From Callipepla californica brunnescens (Eukaryota; Chordata; Aves; Galliformes; Odontophoridae): DNA of 64,000 nucleotides. Below the pieces are notes generated by a model. That model did not search any database, had not been told where the DNA came from, and saw only the letters and a list, made by a program, of their open reading frames with translations. Shown here one piece after another: positions 53,000-64,000 of this stretch (its first letter is position 1; the number at the start of each line of letters is the position of its first letter). The DNA is taken from NCBI GenBank assembly GCA_023055505.1, contig JALIRH010000013.1, forward strand, positions 3,844,001 to 3,908,000, given 5' to 3'. The translations under genes and the position numbers were made by a program.

Positions 53000-54434
53000 A
53001 TCCCCGCGGGGGGTAGGGCCGCTCCTTGCGCTGCTCGACGTGCCGAGGGTCGCGGGAGCGGCCGCCGCGCCGCGCCTGGAGGCGTTGCCACGGGAACGGG
53101 CGCGCCCCCTCCTGCCGGAGGAGCCCCCGCTGCCCGGGGCTGGGATGGAGCGCGGAGCCGCGCTTGGGCCCGGTGCTGTTCCAGCAGCCGGCTCGCACAG
53201 CGCGCTGCTTTCCTCGCTGAAGAGGAAAACGCCGTGCCTACGTACACCTGTCTGCTCTTCGGTGCTGATTTTGGACTTCGTCTCCCCTCCTCCGCTTTTT
53301 TTTTTTTCTTTTTGTGCTTATCGCTTTGAAGAATGCTCTTTCTGTTCTTTCAATAATAACGTAGTTCTGTTCAGGTTTTCAAGAGTAAGAGTCCTTCTTC
53401 GCTCTGGTCGTATTTCCTTCAGTTGTCATTCAGAGTTCTCTTTGGCATTATAGCTACATATTTATGCTGATATATTCCTCTTTAACGTTCAGTGCCTTTC
53501 AGTCTCAGTACTACTGCCTGCCTGCTCCTCCTATCATCCTGCTACATTCCATATCAATGGATGTCAGGGCTGGTTTTGGTCTTGATAATTGCTTTGCTTT
53601 TTGCTCAGTGTGCACTTGCTGAAAGCCACATTTGTTCTTGAAGCCGCTTTCGTGTAGTTTCGTAGATCTACTTTGTCTTGTCATTACTGCTACCTCGAGC
53701 TGTGATTTTAATACTTCACATAGCAAACTGAAAGGATTTTCTTCCTTAAATGAGAAACCAGGAACATGAAGGCCCTATACTGGGCCAATTTGGAGGGAAA
53801 AGCAACCAACCAAAGGAAAAAATGCTTTATTACCTAGCCAAAACATCAAATATTTTCCAACGGACAGCTGTATGCAGTTAAGTAAGATACACACGAATTA
53901 CATGAATTCATATCTTGAAATAAGTACATAAGACAAACTCACACTGAGAAATCAAGTTTTCCTGTGGAGAATTTCTTGAATAAATTCCTGTTTGGCTATT
54001 TTTTCATTCCCTTAAGTGCTTCCTTTAGCTGACTTGTAGGTTTTTTTTAGGCCCCTTTAGGGAACACCAGAGTACTACTGTCCTTTGGAAACTGGGCACT
54101 CACACCATTGGCCTAGAAGGGCAAAGAAATGAGTTAATGATGGTTCTGTACTTCCTCTGACCTTGCTCTTTGTAACCAGCAGCAAAAGCGAAAGAACTCT
54201 GATGTGGGTGTGGTGTATTTTTGTCTGCTTCAAGTGATAGGAGGCAGACAGTTAGAAAATGTGTTCCTATCGAAGCCTTTGAAATATGAAGATGGATTCT
54301 GTGAAACTAACTAGCAGATGAAACTAACATCTGCTTTGGTTAATCTGCTGCTGACCTTGGTTGCTGACAGGGTACTAATTCCTTAGGGGAAAGCTGTTGT
54401 AAATAGCCCTTGTATTCTTCTTGTTTTGTATCAG

Positions 54435-54554
54435 AGGTCCATCATGAGGAGTTCTATCCAAAAGACTCTGAACACGACAATTGGAAGTCAGGCTCCAGAA
54501 ATAGATTTCTGAACCCAAAGGGAGGAAAACTGCAGTTGTACAGGAGGGCTGAAG
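54435..54554 (+). other. XIAP: Candidate alternative XIAP 5' UTR exon
   Basis: A 120-nt block preceded by a strong pyrimidine tract ending tgttttgtatcag and followed by donor AAG|GTACGTG. Nothing in it looks like coding sequence. It contains an ATG (54444) and would add upstream start codons if used. Supported only by splice-site quality. Confidence 0.3.
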
Positions 54555-56240
54555 GTACGTGAAAATGGAAGAAGTTGTGTTGCAGAGCCTGAATTGGGTG
54601 GTCCTTCAGGACTAGGAATGCTAATATATTAATAGGTGATGCTTCGTAATAGCTCAGACTGCATCACAGAGTGTTTTGTTGCCTTTTCTGTCCGTGGTTG
54701 GTTATCACATGGATACCAGCCATGAGATGTTCGGGCCCCTCATGTGTTGCTTTGGCCTAGATTAGGTGAGGGAGGGGCAGAAGTTGATTTCATGAGATGC
54801 TGCACATCTAGTTTTAGGAACGCTTTCTTTTCAAGGAGTGGAAATTGTAACACTGTGTGCACAGCTGGCAATTGTTACCAGAGAACCTGTGTGCTCTGTG
54901 TTTAATTTAGTAGAGTGCAGGTTCTGTTTTAAAGCTTGCTTAGTGGACTCTCAGTGACGTTGCTTGCTGAGGATAGCTTCTCAATTCCAGCAATGTAATG
55001 TAAAGCATAACACGAAGCTGTGTGTATCTTGCAGTTCGCTGTCCTTCCCCTTCTGTGTCCTGAACGGTTTCTTATCAAACAGAAATCAAGCTGAGTGCTT
55101 TCAACAGCTGCAGTTTTCATATTTGACTTTGGGTTCTGTGTTAGAATTAGTCCCCAAGACCCCAACTTCCTAACAAACCTCAAATTCAGGTATAGCGGAT
55201 AATTCAGGAGAGGTTCCAAGCGCACACGGTGAGCTGTGTGTACGCACACAGATTTGTTTGGATGTGTGTCTCATTTCATCCCAGCAGTGAATGACAAAGC
55301 ATTCCTGCTGGTGGTACCCAGAAGTACCGTGGTGCCGTGCCTGTGGGCTGCTGTTCAGCACAGACAAACTCACTGTGTGAGCAGCCCTGCTGGGCACAGC
55401 TTGTGGGCTCCCTTTGCTGCCCTGCTGCTGCAGCTTCTTCCTTTGTAATCCCAAGGATTCAACAGTTTTGCTGTAGCATCGATCGCTTTGCTGTGGCTGA
55501 AGTCCGGTCTCGTTATGTCCCCTTGTGGAGAGCTCCTCTCCTGTTCTGTCTTTTCCCTCAGTTGTAAGCTTAAATGGTTTGTAGCTGAGCAGTAAAAGCT
55601 TGTGATGCTGCAAGCTGGAGCGCAGCTCGTACCCGAGAGGGGTGGAGCACCGCAGGTTTTGCCAGGCATTTTTTATCATTGCCAGTGTAGTTAATATGCT
55701 CCCATTGACTGGCTTTGTGTTTTTTCTTTCCTAACCAAGAGCAGTAACTGTTGCATTCCTGCAGGGATACACTTTATGATCACTGATTGATACTTTTTTT
55801 CCCCTGTTTTTAACTGAATTGCTTAGCAGGTGACACAAGTAGCTCCTCATATCCAGTTTTAAGAGGTTTAGAACTGCATGGCTTTCTGCTTTGTTTATTA
55901 AGGTTGCTTTGTTGTAAAGGTGTCTCCCTTTCTTCAGAGCTGTTAGGGTAGGTGCTTTGTGAAGGACTGCAGCTTGTCTAACTCAACTCAGAGGCTACTA
56001 ATGATCATCCTATGAAGTTACCTTCGTTTTAAAAGAAAACAAACTAGTCCCCTGAAGTACTGGTAGGATTTCATAGATGAAAGTGCTTTATTTTGGAGTT
56101 ATCATATTAAATACAGATTCTAAGCTTTTCACTATCAAAACAGATGGAAGTTCAGTTGCAATTTTCTTACACAGATCTTGAAGTTAAATCAAAGTCCCAT
56201 AAATTATAAAGAAGCAACTGAGCTAAAAGTTCTAAAGTTA

Positions 56241-56268
56241 AAGCATGAAAATGAAAGCATGAAAATGA
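56241..56268. repeat. Tandem duplication, 14 bp x 2
   Basis: aagcatgaaaatga occurs twice head to tail in XIAP intron 1. Confidence 0.95.
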
Positions 56269-58800
56269 TATAGAAAGCAAATTTTGTATTGCTTAAATTG
56301 TACTTGTAAAATACATGTAGAATATAAAAGTGAATAATCTTGTGTAGAAATATGTCTTTGTTATCCCTTGATGTAATTGTTTTGTGGTGCTACAGAACTG
56401 GAAATGTGTAAGAGGCCTTCTATGAGAGGGGGCTGGTAAAATGTTTAAGAGAATCCAATTGCTGGTAGGGCATATGGAAACAGGATGGAAAAAACTGATA
56501 GACCAGCTTTCCAAAGTGTGCAAAAAATAAATTTTAAACGACTGGATTTTTTATTTTGGTATTATTTCTGTGTGGTTTGTTTGGAAAGAATACTTCCTGA
56601 ATCTCATAAAGCTTAATTCCAAGTGATCTCTAGTGGAAAAAAAAGTGGTAGCTAAATCATAGATAGTCTTCTGTATGATTACAAGAGCACAGTGCCTTTC
56701 TTGAATGATGTTTTATTTGTAGCAGAAGTGAAAATATAATGAAACTGTCATCCTGCTGGAACTGACAAACGTCAGCCTGTCAGGTTTGCTTTCTCCTACT
56801 TTTTTGTTGTGTTTTCTGGGGGGAGGTTATGTGAAGTCTGGTGCTCCTGGAGTTAGCTCTCTACCTTTAGTGTCTCCTTCCACCTCATTCTCCATATGCA
56901 TGACATTTGGGTTTTGGTAGGAAGTTTTTGGCTGTTTTTTTTCACCCTTCTGCTGCTCTGCCTTATTTTTAGGTACAGTCATCTGTAGGCAATTCATTTT
57001 AGTGGCAGCAACTGTCAGATGTAAACTTCTGCTTTGGATAGGTTTTCTTGTGTCCAAACTGAAAAGGCCAACCTGTCTCTTGCACTTTACTGCACATGAA
57101 GCAGTAGCAAGGAGCTTCGTTCCTTCCTTTTCCCCAGTGGGGAGCTAAGTAGGGCCAGTCTGAAAACCCAGTGAATGAGCTGATGCACTTAGGTAGGATT
57201 TGGTGCCAAAGCGAAGGGTGTTGTGGTTTTACCTTCCCTCTTTATTTAAAGCAAGCAAACCTCTCCAAGCAAAATTATTATTATTATTTTAGTGGCTACT
57301 CATAGGCAGATTTGAACGTGCTGAAACACTTAAACACTTTTTAAGCTTCTTTCCTTATTCATCTTTGTAGCTGCAGTTCAGTGAGTAGCACGCTCCTCCT
57401 TTGATCAAGTTGCAGCTGAGCAGGCAGAAAGTGACATGAGCATGGTCTGTGCTATGCGTGGTCAGCTGGTGCAGCATGTCCTGTTGGAGATCTGCTTGAT
57501 GCTCTCACATTTCAGAGTTCAGTCGACAGTAACCACTGACATTGCTCTCATAGTGAGCGTGTCAAGCAGTAGGAGCTGTGTGTGGGCTGTATGCTGCGGC
57601 CAGGAACGCGAGGCCGTGCCTGTGTCCGTCTGGTCTGAAGGTTACTGCCATGCTTGCCATTTGGAAAGAGGCAAGAACTAAAAATAACTCCTCATAATGT
57701 CAGCCTGTTGAGGATAGAAATAATAACGTGTGATAATATGTGCTTGGAAGGGAAAAGCAAATTCATTGCTTTTCCTTTGAAACATTTCAGTCTGAAGTAA
57801 TGTGAGGGTGTCATATTTTTGCATAAGATCATAATTTGAACAAAACTTGAATTAGGAATGTCTGGTATGCAAACCTTAGGTGTACAGTTTTGCATTTTGA
57901 ATAAGGTAATGCTTTTGTTGTGAACTTCAGTCCTTCTTTTTTTCCCCACCTGAAGCTTAAAAAGTAGACAGTCCACATCGACACTTCGGCCTGAAAGTGG
58001 GAGGTGACTTGTGGAAATACCGTCGGGTATTTCAAAGTAGGATGGAACGTGGCTCAGCTTCTGGAAGTCTTTCAGGATAAAATGGGCTTTGTTTCCTCAC
58101 TTCATATATAAGGAGATATTTAGTGCTTCAGTAATAATAATAAAAAGATATGTTTTGGCTTTCGAAGTGAAGACTGTATTTATTCACAGTAGAAGGTCCA
58201 GAAATTTTAATTAAACCTATGTGGGAAGGGTTACGTAAATCCTTTTCTGAACTCAGTCCTGCTGCTAGTATCGTAAGTTATATATGTGTGTTACTTGGCT
58301 ACATATTATTTTGTTTCTCAGTCATAAATCAGATTTCTTTCTTCTGCAGTTAATTAACATTTTGAAGCGCTGTTTCTTTGCAAGATGTTGCTTTTCATCT
58401 TTATCCCATACAGTATGTAATGCCTCTAATATTACATAACGTAGCTGATGTTTCAGTTCAGCTTCCCTTCTCTCCCTCCCCGTGTCTTTCCCCAAGTGCT
58501 CCTTCTCAGTCGCTGTGTCCTTACAGCAGCACACAGCTTCCCAGCAAACACCAGAGGATCAGCAGAGTGAGTGGAATAGAGAAATACCAACTGATGTACG
58601 TGGTAGTTTGTCTCATGCTGTTGCTTCTGCAAGGAGAGTCTGTCACATAGGAGATGTACCACCCACTGGATATTTTGAGTTCTACAGCCCTTATTTTTAA
58701 AGGTGAGAAGTTATTTCAGGAGCCAAGCTAAAAATGCACCACTAAGCATGATATGCTTATAAATATTCTGAAAACAAAACTTTCCTTGAAAGAAATTCTT

Positions 58801-58820
58801 AAAAAAAAAAAAAAAAAAAA
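58801..58820. repeat. Homopolymer of 20 A
   Basis: Twenty A in XIAP intron 1. It is flanked by aaattctt and gaattt, which with the A run form a short inverted repeat. Confidence 0.95.
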
Positions 58821-61800
58821 GAATTTATGACTTGTAACCAAAATCTTTAGGACAGAGGGAGCTGGGAGGTGTTTCAGTGAGACCCCAGAGAAGCAGCAGG
58901 GTGAGCTGCAGGGCAGCCCTGGCAGAGGGCACTGCAGACCCCGGGCCCTACTCAGGGCATGAGTTCAAGTTGCTTTGGCAGAATGCCTTGTTTCCAGCAT
59001 GGAAAATGGTGACTTGCATTCACATTATAACAAAGTTCTCCTAGTATTTGTTTTTTATGCACGTGAGTAATACTGTTGTACCAAACTTTTTTTAAGAATT
59101 GAAAGCTTTCAGCAGTGAGTTGCAATAATGCAATACCAGCCCTTGTTAAAGTGGTGGACTTCGTATATCATGCTCATCGTTCTAGTAAGTGGTCACCCAT
59201 CTGACGTGTGAAACAAGGATACAAACTGAGGGAGGTCTTTATGTGTCCAGGAAATCCCTGAGCCTGTCAGACCCGGGCTGTGGTCCATCTCCTCCCCTCC
59301 TGCCAAACTCAGAGGGCAGGTAACAGAAGGGCTCAGTAGGCTGTCTGTGATTGCCTCAGTTGTTTTGTTTGCAACTGATCAGAAAGAGATGTAGAAGCTC
59401 TGTTCTGGTTTGAAAGTATACAGAAAACAAACTTACTACATAAAAACTTCCACAGAGTTGTGGTTTTTATCATTTCTGAACTTGTTTTTATGCAAGTAAA
59501 AATAAACACCCCGCCATTTGTACTTTGAAAGCACATGCATTTGTTTTGGCTTTTTGAGATACTTGCTGAAAAGGAAGCTCTGAACTTCGAAGGATGTGAA
59601 GTAGGCTTTGTTCGCCACTTTCTGGGAAGTCTTTTGGGTGTGCAGATAAGCAAAAGAGCGTGCAGCTGAGGCTGTGTGAGCAGCACCAATTACTGTACTG
59701 CTGAGCTGGAGTGATGATGATTCCAGTTCTGTAAGATCACTGAGCTCTCTACAGGAATCACCCTAGAGGATTTCAAAGCAACACTTTCAGAAGGGGAGAA
59801 ATATGAACTCTTAAAGCATGTAGAATAATAATTTAAAAGGTTTTTGTTTTTTAATGTATATATACATAGCTACGGCTGTCATGTTACTGCAAGTAATTAC
59901 TGAGTTCTGCCCTTCAAATGTCAAAGCAGGCGTTCAGCTCGGATGGGTAGGTCAGTCAATACAATTCATCTGCTGAGCTAAAGCTGCACCGCAGTATTAT
60001 TTCCGATGTTATTACATAAGTTACAAACTGACTTACAGAAAGCATCAAAGTCAGTGCTCAAATGCAGCCTCGTGCCCACGGCTGCGTGCAGGAAGCATGC
60101 TGCCTCTCTGATGTGTTTTCTCAGCCTGGCTCTTTGGCTTTATCATTGCAGCAAAGCGTGCCACAATCTTGCAAGGTGTCATAATCTTCCCCTCCCCATA
60201 CTGAAAAGTAAAAAAATGTTTTGCTCTCCCTGTAGAGGCTGGATCTGGCATTGTTTAAGCAGTAATTGTGACATCTGCACTGATCTTGAAGAAAATAACA
60301 TCAGTGTTAACACGGGTGTTGAAGAAGGACTGAGAACAAAGCTCGGAGCCAGATGAAGGCCTGCTGGTTTTCAGGTGTTTTCAGTGTTGTGCTTTTTGAA
60401 GTTTCTTCTTTTTTTTTTTGTTTAACTGTCTCAGACAAATGCTTCTCACTGAGTGAATGGAGCTGTCATAAAGGGTTGGATTGGGTGTGTGCATGCTTGC
60501 TGCAGCACTGCCCTGAAATCTTTGATGACAGTGACTGCTGACGATGAGGACAGTGTCAGTCGTCGTGCTAAGCACTTGTAATAACTGATTGAAGGTTTCT
60601 CATTTGCTTTCTCCATCTTACTGGTACAGAACTCGTTCCTGACTGGCACAAGCAGCTGAAGCCTGTAGTGGCAACTTGAGTGAGAGAGCCTGCTGTGTGC
60701 CGGCCCAAACTCATTCCAGACAGCTGAGGAGCTGCTGTAAACACCAGGGGAAGGCAGGTGCATCAAAGCTTTGCTCTCAGGCACCAGAATGTCACTCAGC
60801 TGAAGAAACACAGCACCCTTTCTTGAACTTGGCTCTCAGTGGTTGGATGCATGCTCCTGGGGAAGGGATCCTCCATGCCAAAGGGGATATGTGTACCCAT
60901 CGGGGGGCTGTGGCCTGCAGGCAGCTTGTGCCAGGGTGGGAACCCCTTATTTTGGAGCACTGACCTGTCCTAGTGGTTATCATTAGTGAAGTCCTGCCCA
61001 CCAGTTAGGTAGCTCCGTCAAATGGAGGGAGCAAAACACAACAGTTGGGCAAGAGGGACTAATTAGGGGATATGAAGATTTCCAGTGAAAATTGCCAGGG
61101 TTGGTTGCTAGTTTTGCTTTTGTGCTCTCCTGAATGCAGTCAGTGCTCTGGAATCACTGTTGGCTTTCAGGCTCCAGTGGGAAACATCTTTTGACCACTG
61201 ACTGTGACTTGGCATGCCCTGTATTTATTTGCATGGTGTGGCTAAAAAAGAAATCAACCTTCAGAATCTGTTGGTTGGCTTACTGCAAGGATTATTTCTA
61301 GGCATGTTTTGGGGATTTTTAAAAGAAATGTGGTACTTTTTTATCCGTACTGTGTGTCATTTTTGTTGCAGAGTAAGGAGAGGAGTTTTTCACTCACGCA
61401 CTTCAGTGGATGCAGCTACCTGAGCACTGCTTTTGTGAGGCACTAAAAATGTTAGCATGTACTCAGAGGGGAACTAAAAACTGTAGTTTGTTTCCAGGCG
61501 GTGCTGTAAGTCCTGCACGTGCCTGTGGGAATGAAAATAAGGACAGAGGAGAGGCATTTATTGGAGCTGACAGTAAAGCTAAGCAGCGTTTTCAGGGTTC
61601 ACATCTGCCTTTGTAAAATTGCAGTTAAAATGTGGGAAACTTCTGTGATTTTGTTTTTCTGAATGTTTTGTGGGCTTTGCATCACGTAGAGTGAGAGATC
61701 TCAACTCCTGAAGTCTGCGTCTGCCTTTGGGCTGCAAAGGGTTGCTCTGTCTCACGGTGTTCTGCTCAGCACCTGGGCAGTGCTCTTTGATTTGATGGGA

Positions 61801-62624
61801 GAGCTGCAGCTCGGAGGATTTACCACTTCCTCCAGCTAAAGATCATTACAAACAAAAGCAACCAGACGAACCTGGTGCCTGAGTCTGTCGCTGTGGCTGA
61901 CAGTCTGCTTCTGAGTCCTCTCCAGAGGAACTGGGATATTTCTGTGTTGAAGATTTAACTATTCAGCAGTGTGTACTAGCAGATAGTTCTGATTTGTAAT
62001 GCTTGCCTGTACCTCATTTAATTTCTTTTTTTTTTCCCTGGGGAGCGTGGTTTTGTTCTGTGGAGTTACAGGTGGCTTGTTTCTGAAGTGTGTCATCAAT
62101 TCTAAAGGCCTATCCAGTTCCATAAACGAGGACTTTGTTGGGGGGAGTTTACTTTTTCTTTGTAACCTCAGAAAAGTAGTATTTTCTCTCATCCCTCTGC
62201 TACTTGTTGGTCTCGTGTACCACAGCTTTGGCATGAGTGAATTCAGACAAACCTCTTTCCTCCACCCTGCTTTTTTTTCCATACAATCTTGTCTAAGCAG
62301 AATTGACCAGACAAGAAAACGCTCAAGTGTCTCTCTAAAGGAGTTACTGCGTCCAGTAAAAACTGGACAGACAATTTATTCCATCAGATTGCATATCTAA
62401 TTCTGTAACTCTACGTTGCTGGTTCAGAAGCCTTTTGGCAGCTTTTAATTCTTCCTTAATGCCATTATTCTTGCAGTGTTCAAATGTGTGCGCATGCATT
62501 CCAGGCAAATTCTTATTAGAATGTCTTTGTAATGCATTCCTGTAACGCTTCATCATCCTCCTGCTTTTTCTTATGCTTGTATCCCGAGTCCTGTCTGAAG
62601 TTAACATATATGTGCTTTGTTTAG

Positions 62625-62657
62625 GGAATTTGAAAGCAGAGCCCTGCGCATGAAGAG
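62625..62657 (+). promoter_or_regulatory. XIAP: XIAP 5' UTR part of first coding exon
   Basis: The acceptor ctttgtttag ends at 62624, giving a 33-nt leader before the start codon. This layout resembles human XIAP, where a pyrimidine tract close upstream of the start has been read both as an IRES element and as a 3' splice site. It carries a micro-uORF (62650-62661). Confidence 0.7.
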
Positions 62658-62661
62658 ATGA
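62650..62661 (+). promoter_or_regulatory. XIAP: Micro-uORF overlapping XIAP start
   Basis: ATG-AAG-AGA-TGA. The stop overlaps the XIAP ATG in the ATGA arrangement. The uORF ATG context (gcgcATGa) has C at -3, so leaky scanning is likely. Confidence 0.75.
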
Positions 62662-63531
62662 CGTGTAATGGCCCAGGTAGCTGCGATCCCGGTGCCACGC
62701 CAGCCACTGATGGCGACCAGGAGTGGGCGCAGGAGCACTGCCGGCTGGGGACCTTTGTGGAGTTTCCCCGTGACTGTCCAGTTTCAGCATCAGCACTCGC
62801 TCGAGCTGGCTTTGTTTATACTGGAGAAGGTGATAAAGTCAAGTGCTTCAGTTGCCACGCGACTGTTGAAGGATGGCAGCCCGGGGATTCCGTGATTGAC
62901 AGACACAAAAACCTTTCCCCAGACTGCAGGTTTATTACTGAGTCTGCCTGTTTGGGAAATAGCGTGCATCCTCTTGTGCACAGCCACCGGCACAGAACTG
63001 AAAATGGCTCCAGCACTGTGGCCCTCTCCTCTGCGCTGGAGGAGGACTCTGACGTGGAGGCAGATTACTTGTTGAGAACCAGGCAGGTTGTGGACATGTC
63101 TGATACTCTGTATCCTAAAAACCCTGCTATGTGCAGTGAGGAAGCAAGACTCAAGTCCTTTCACAACTGGCCTACCTACGGCCTGTTGGCGCCGAAGGAA
63201 TTAGCCAGTGCAGGACTCTATTATACGGGTGTTGGTGATCAAGTTGCGTGTTTCTGTTGTGGCGGCAAACTGAAAAACTGGGAACCTGGTGATCGAGCTT
63301 GGTCTGAACACAAGAGGCATTTTCCCAAGTGCTTTTTTGTCCTGGGTCAGGACGTTGGGAATGTTTCAACTGAATCTATTAATGCTGAGCTTGGAAGAAG
63401 CTGTCTGAACAATGAGCAGCACCCGAGGAGTCCATCCATGGCGGAGTACGAAAGGCGGATGCAAACGTTTCTAACTTGGACGTACCCTGTTAACAGGGAA
63501 CAGCTTGCTGAAGCAGGGTTCTACAGCACAG
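62658..63531 (+). CDS. XIAP: XIAP first coding exon: BIR1, linker, BIR2, start of BIR3
   Basis: XIAP is a cytosolic E3 ligase that inhibits caspases 3, 7 and 9 and acts in NF-kB and NOD signalling. This 874-nt exon encodes 291 residues plus one base and ends TTC-TAC-AGC-ACA-G|GTAGGA, the position of the human exon boundary (FYALG). BIR1 covers about 23-93, with zinc ligands C63, C66, H83 and C90, numbered as in human. The linker [15 protein letters not shown] (about 135-149) keeps the leucine and aspartate used in human to block caspase-3/7. BIR2 covers about 158-227, with C198, C201, H218, C225, and E217 and H221 lining the IBM groove. BIR3 starts at about 259. The N terminus is diverged. 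A His-rich stretch (about 103-112) lies between BIR1 and the linker. The start fits human MT-N and the family length. BIR3's zinc site, UBA and RING lie beyond the window. Confidence 0.97.
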
Positions 63532-64000
63532 GTAGGACAGACCTCCAAATGGCGAATATATCTTACAAATAAATGTTGTGCAAACGTGTTTTATGATGGA
63601 GAGTACAAGCATTTTCCTATTCTAACTAAGAATGGTTTGCCAGATCGTTAGTTGAATTGAAATCTGTTCTGCTTTGCTCTACTAACTACTTTTTGTGTTT
63701 CTCTTGCAAGATTCTATCCATCCTGTCAGGTATTTTAATGCGAGCTTGTCATACATTCTTTTTTATCAGCAGAGCGTCAAAATGAGTTTCCCTTACCTGC
63801 TAAAGCCCTCCTACTGTATCTTTCACAATGGCAATTATTGAAGCTAATACCTGAACAAAAGAAACGAAGTGCTGTCCCCCAGATAACCACCTCAGGTCTA
63901 AAGAGCAAGTGCTGAGCTCTGAAGCCTCTGAACAAGACGGTATACGCCATGTTAATTAGTTAATGTGTTTACATTATCATGGTGAGCAGACAACCAAAAA
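63532..64000 (+). other. XIAP: XIAP intron 2 (partial)
   Basis: Starts GTAGGA. The BIR2 frame stays open for 12 more codons to TAA at 63570-63572, which overlaps AATAAA at 63568-63573. No further exon is found before the window ends. Confidence 0.8.

Larger units (their letters stand above)
52690..53220. promoter_or_regulatory. XIAP: CpG island, probable XIAP promoter
   Basis: Dense CpG and GC content in an otherwise AT-rich region, 9.4 kb upstream of the first XIAP coding exon and in the right orientation for a non-coding exon 1. Long frames on both strands here are composition shadows. Confidence 0.8.
52962..62624 (+). other. XIAP: XIAP intron 1
   Basis: About 9.7 kb if the CpG-island exon is used. 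It holds the G-rich start, the candidate exon at 54435, a 14-bp tandem duplication at 56241-56268, the A20 tract at 58801 and otherwise unique-looking sequence. The short open frames throughout show no recognisable family. Confidence 0.6.

Noticed and set aside
52688..53453. Several overlapping open frames on both strands at the XIAP CpG island
   Set aside because: Low-complexity Ala/Arg/Gly/Pro translations caused by GC content; no domain and no conserved start.

Overview
The window is vertebrate nuclear DNA, almost certainly from a bird and probably a galliform such as chicken. The pointers are compact spliced genes, CpG-island promoters, several CR1 LINE 3' ends (the dominant avian retroelement) and the gene pair itself. 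THOC2 and XIAP lie head to head, as on the mammalian X; from memory the corresponding chicken region is on chromosome 4. There is no bacterial, phage or viral gene content.

1-44,023, minus strand: THOC2, the largest scaffold subunit of the THO/TREX mRNA-export complex. I resolved 33 coding exons. They join without a frame error into about 1,438 codons, from the start codon in a CpG island at 44,023 down to exon 33 at 2,930. Compared with the human protein of about 1,593 residues, the last ~155 codons, the stop and the 3' UTR lie to the left of the window. The C-terminal third is a Lys/Glu-rich charged tail. Introns hold CR1 pieces, homopolymer tracts, a possible poly(A)-tailed micro-insertion and little else that I recognise.

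44,024-52,690: spacer between the two genes. Its left edge is the THOC2 promoter, with two perfect NRF1 palindromes and YY1-like sites. The rest is AT-rich with three CR1 fragments.

52,690-64,000, plus strand: XIAP, an E3 ligase and caspase inhibitor. A CpG island carries a likely non-coding first exon. A 9.7 kb first intron follows, with one candidate alternative 5' UTR exon. The large first coding exon (62,658-63,531) encodes BIR1, the caspase-binding linker, BIR2 and the start of BIR3. The rest of BIR3, the UBA and RING domains lie to the right of the window.

The genes serve different functions, nuclear mRNP assembly/export and apoptosis control, and I see no sign of a novel multi-gene system. 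The points worth checking are in gene control: an XIAP micro-uORF overlapping the start codon, an intronic stop/poly(A)-signal overlap just after the BIR2 exon, a 4-nt tandem splice donor in THOC2, and the poly(A) micro-insertion.
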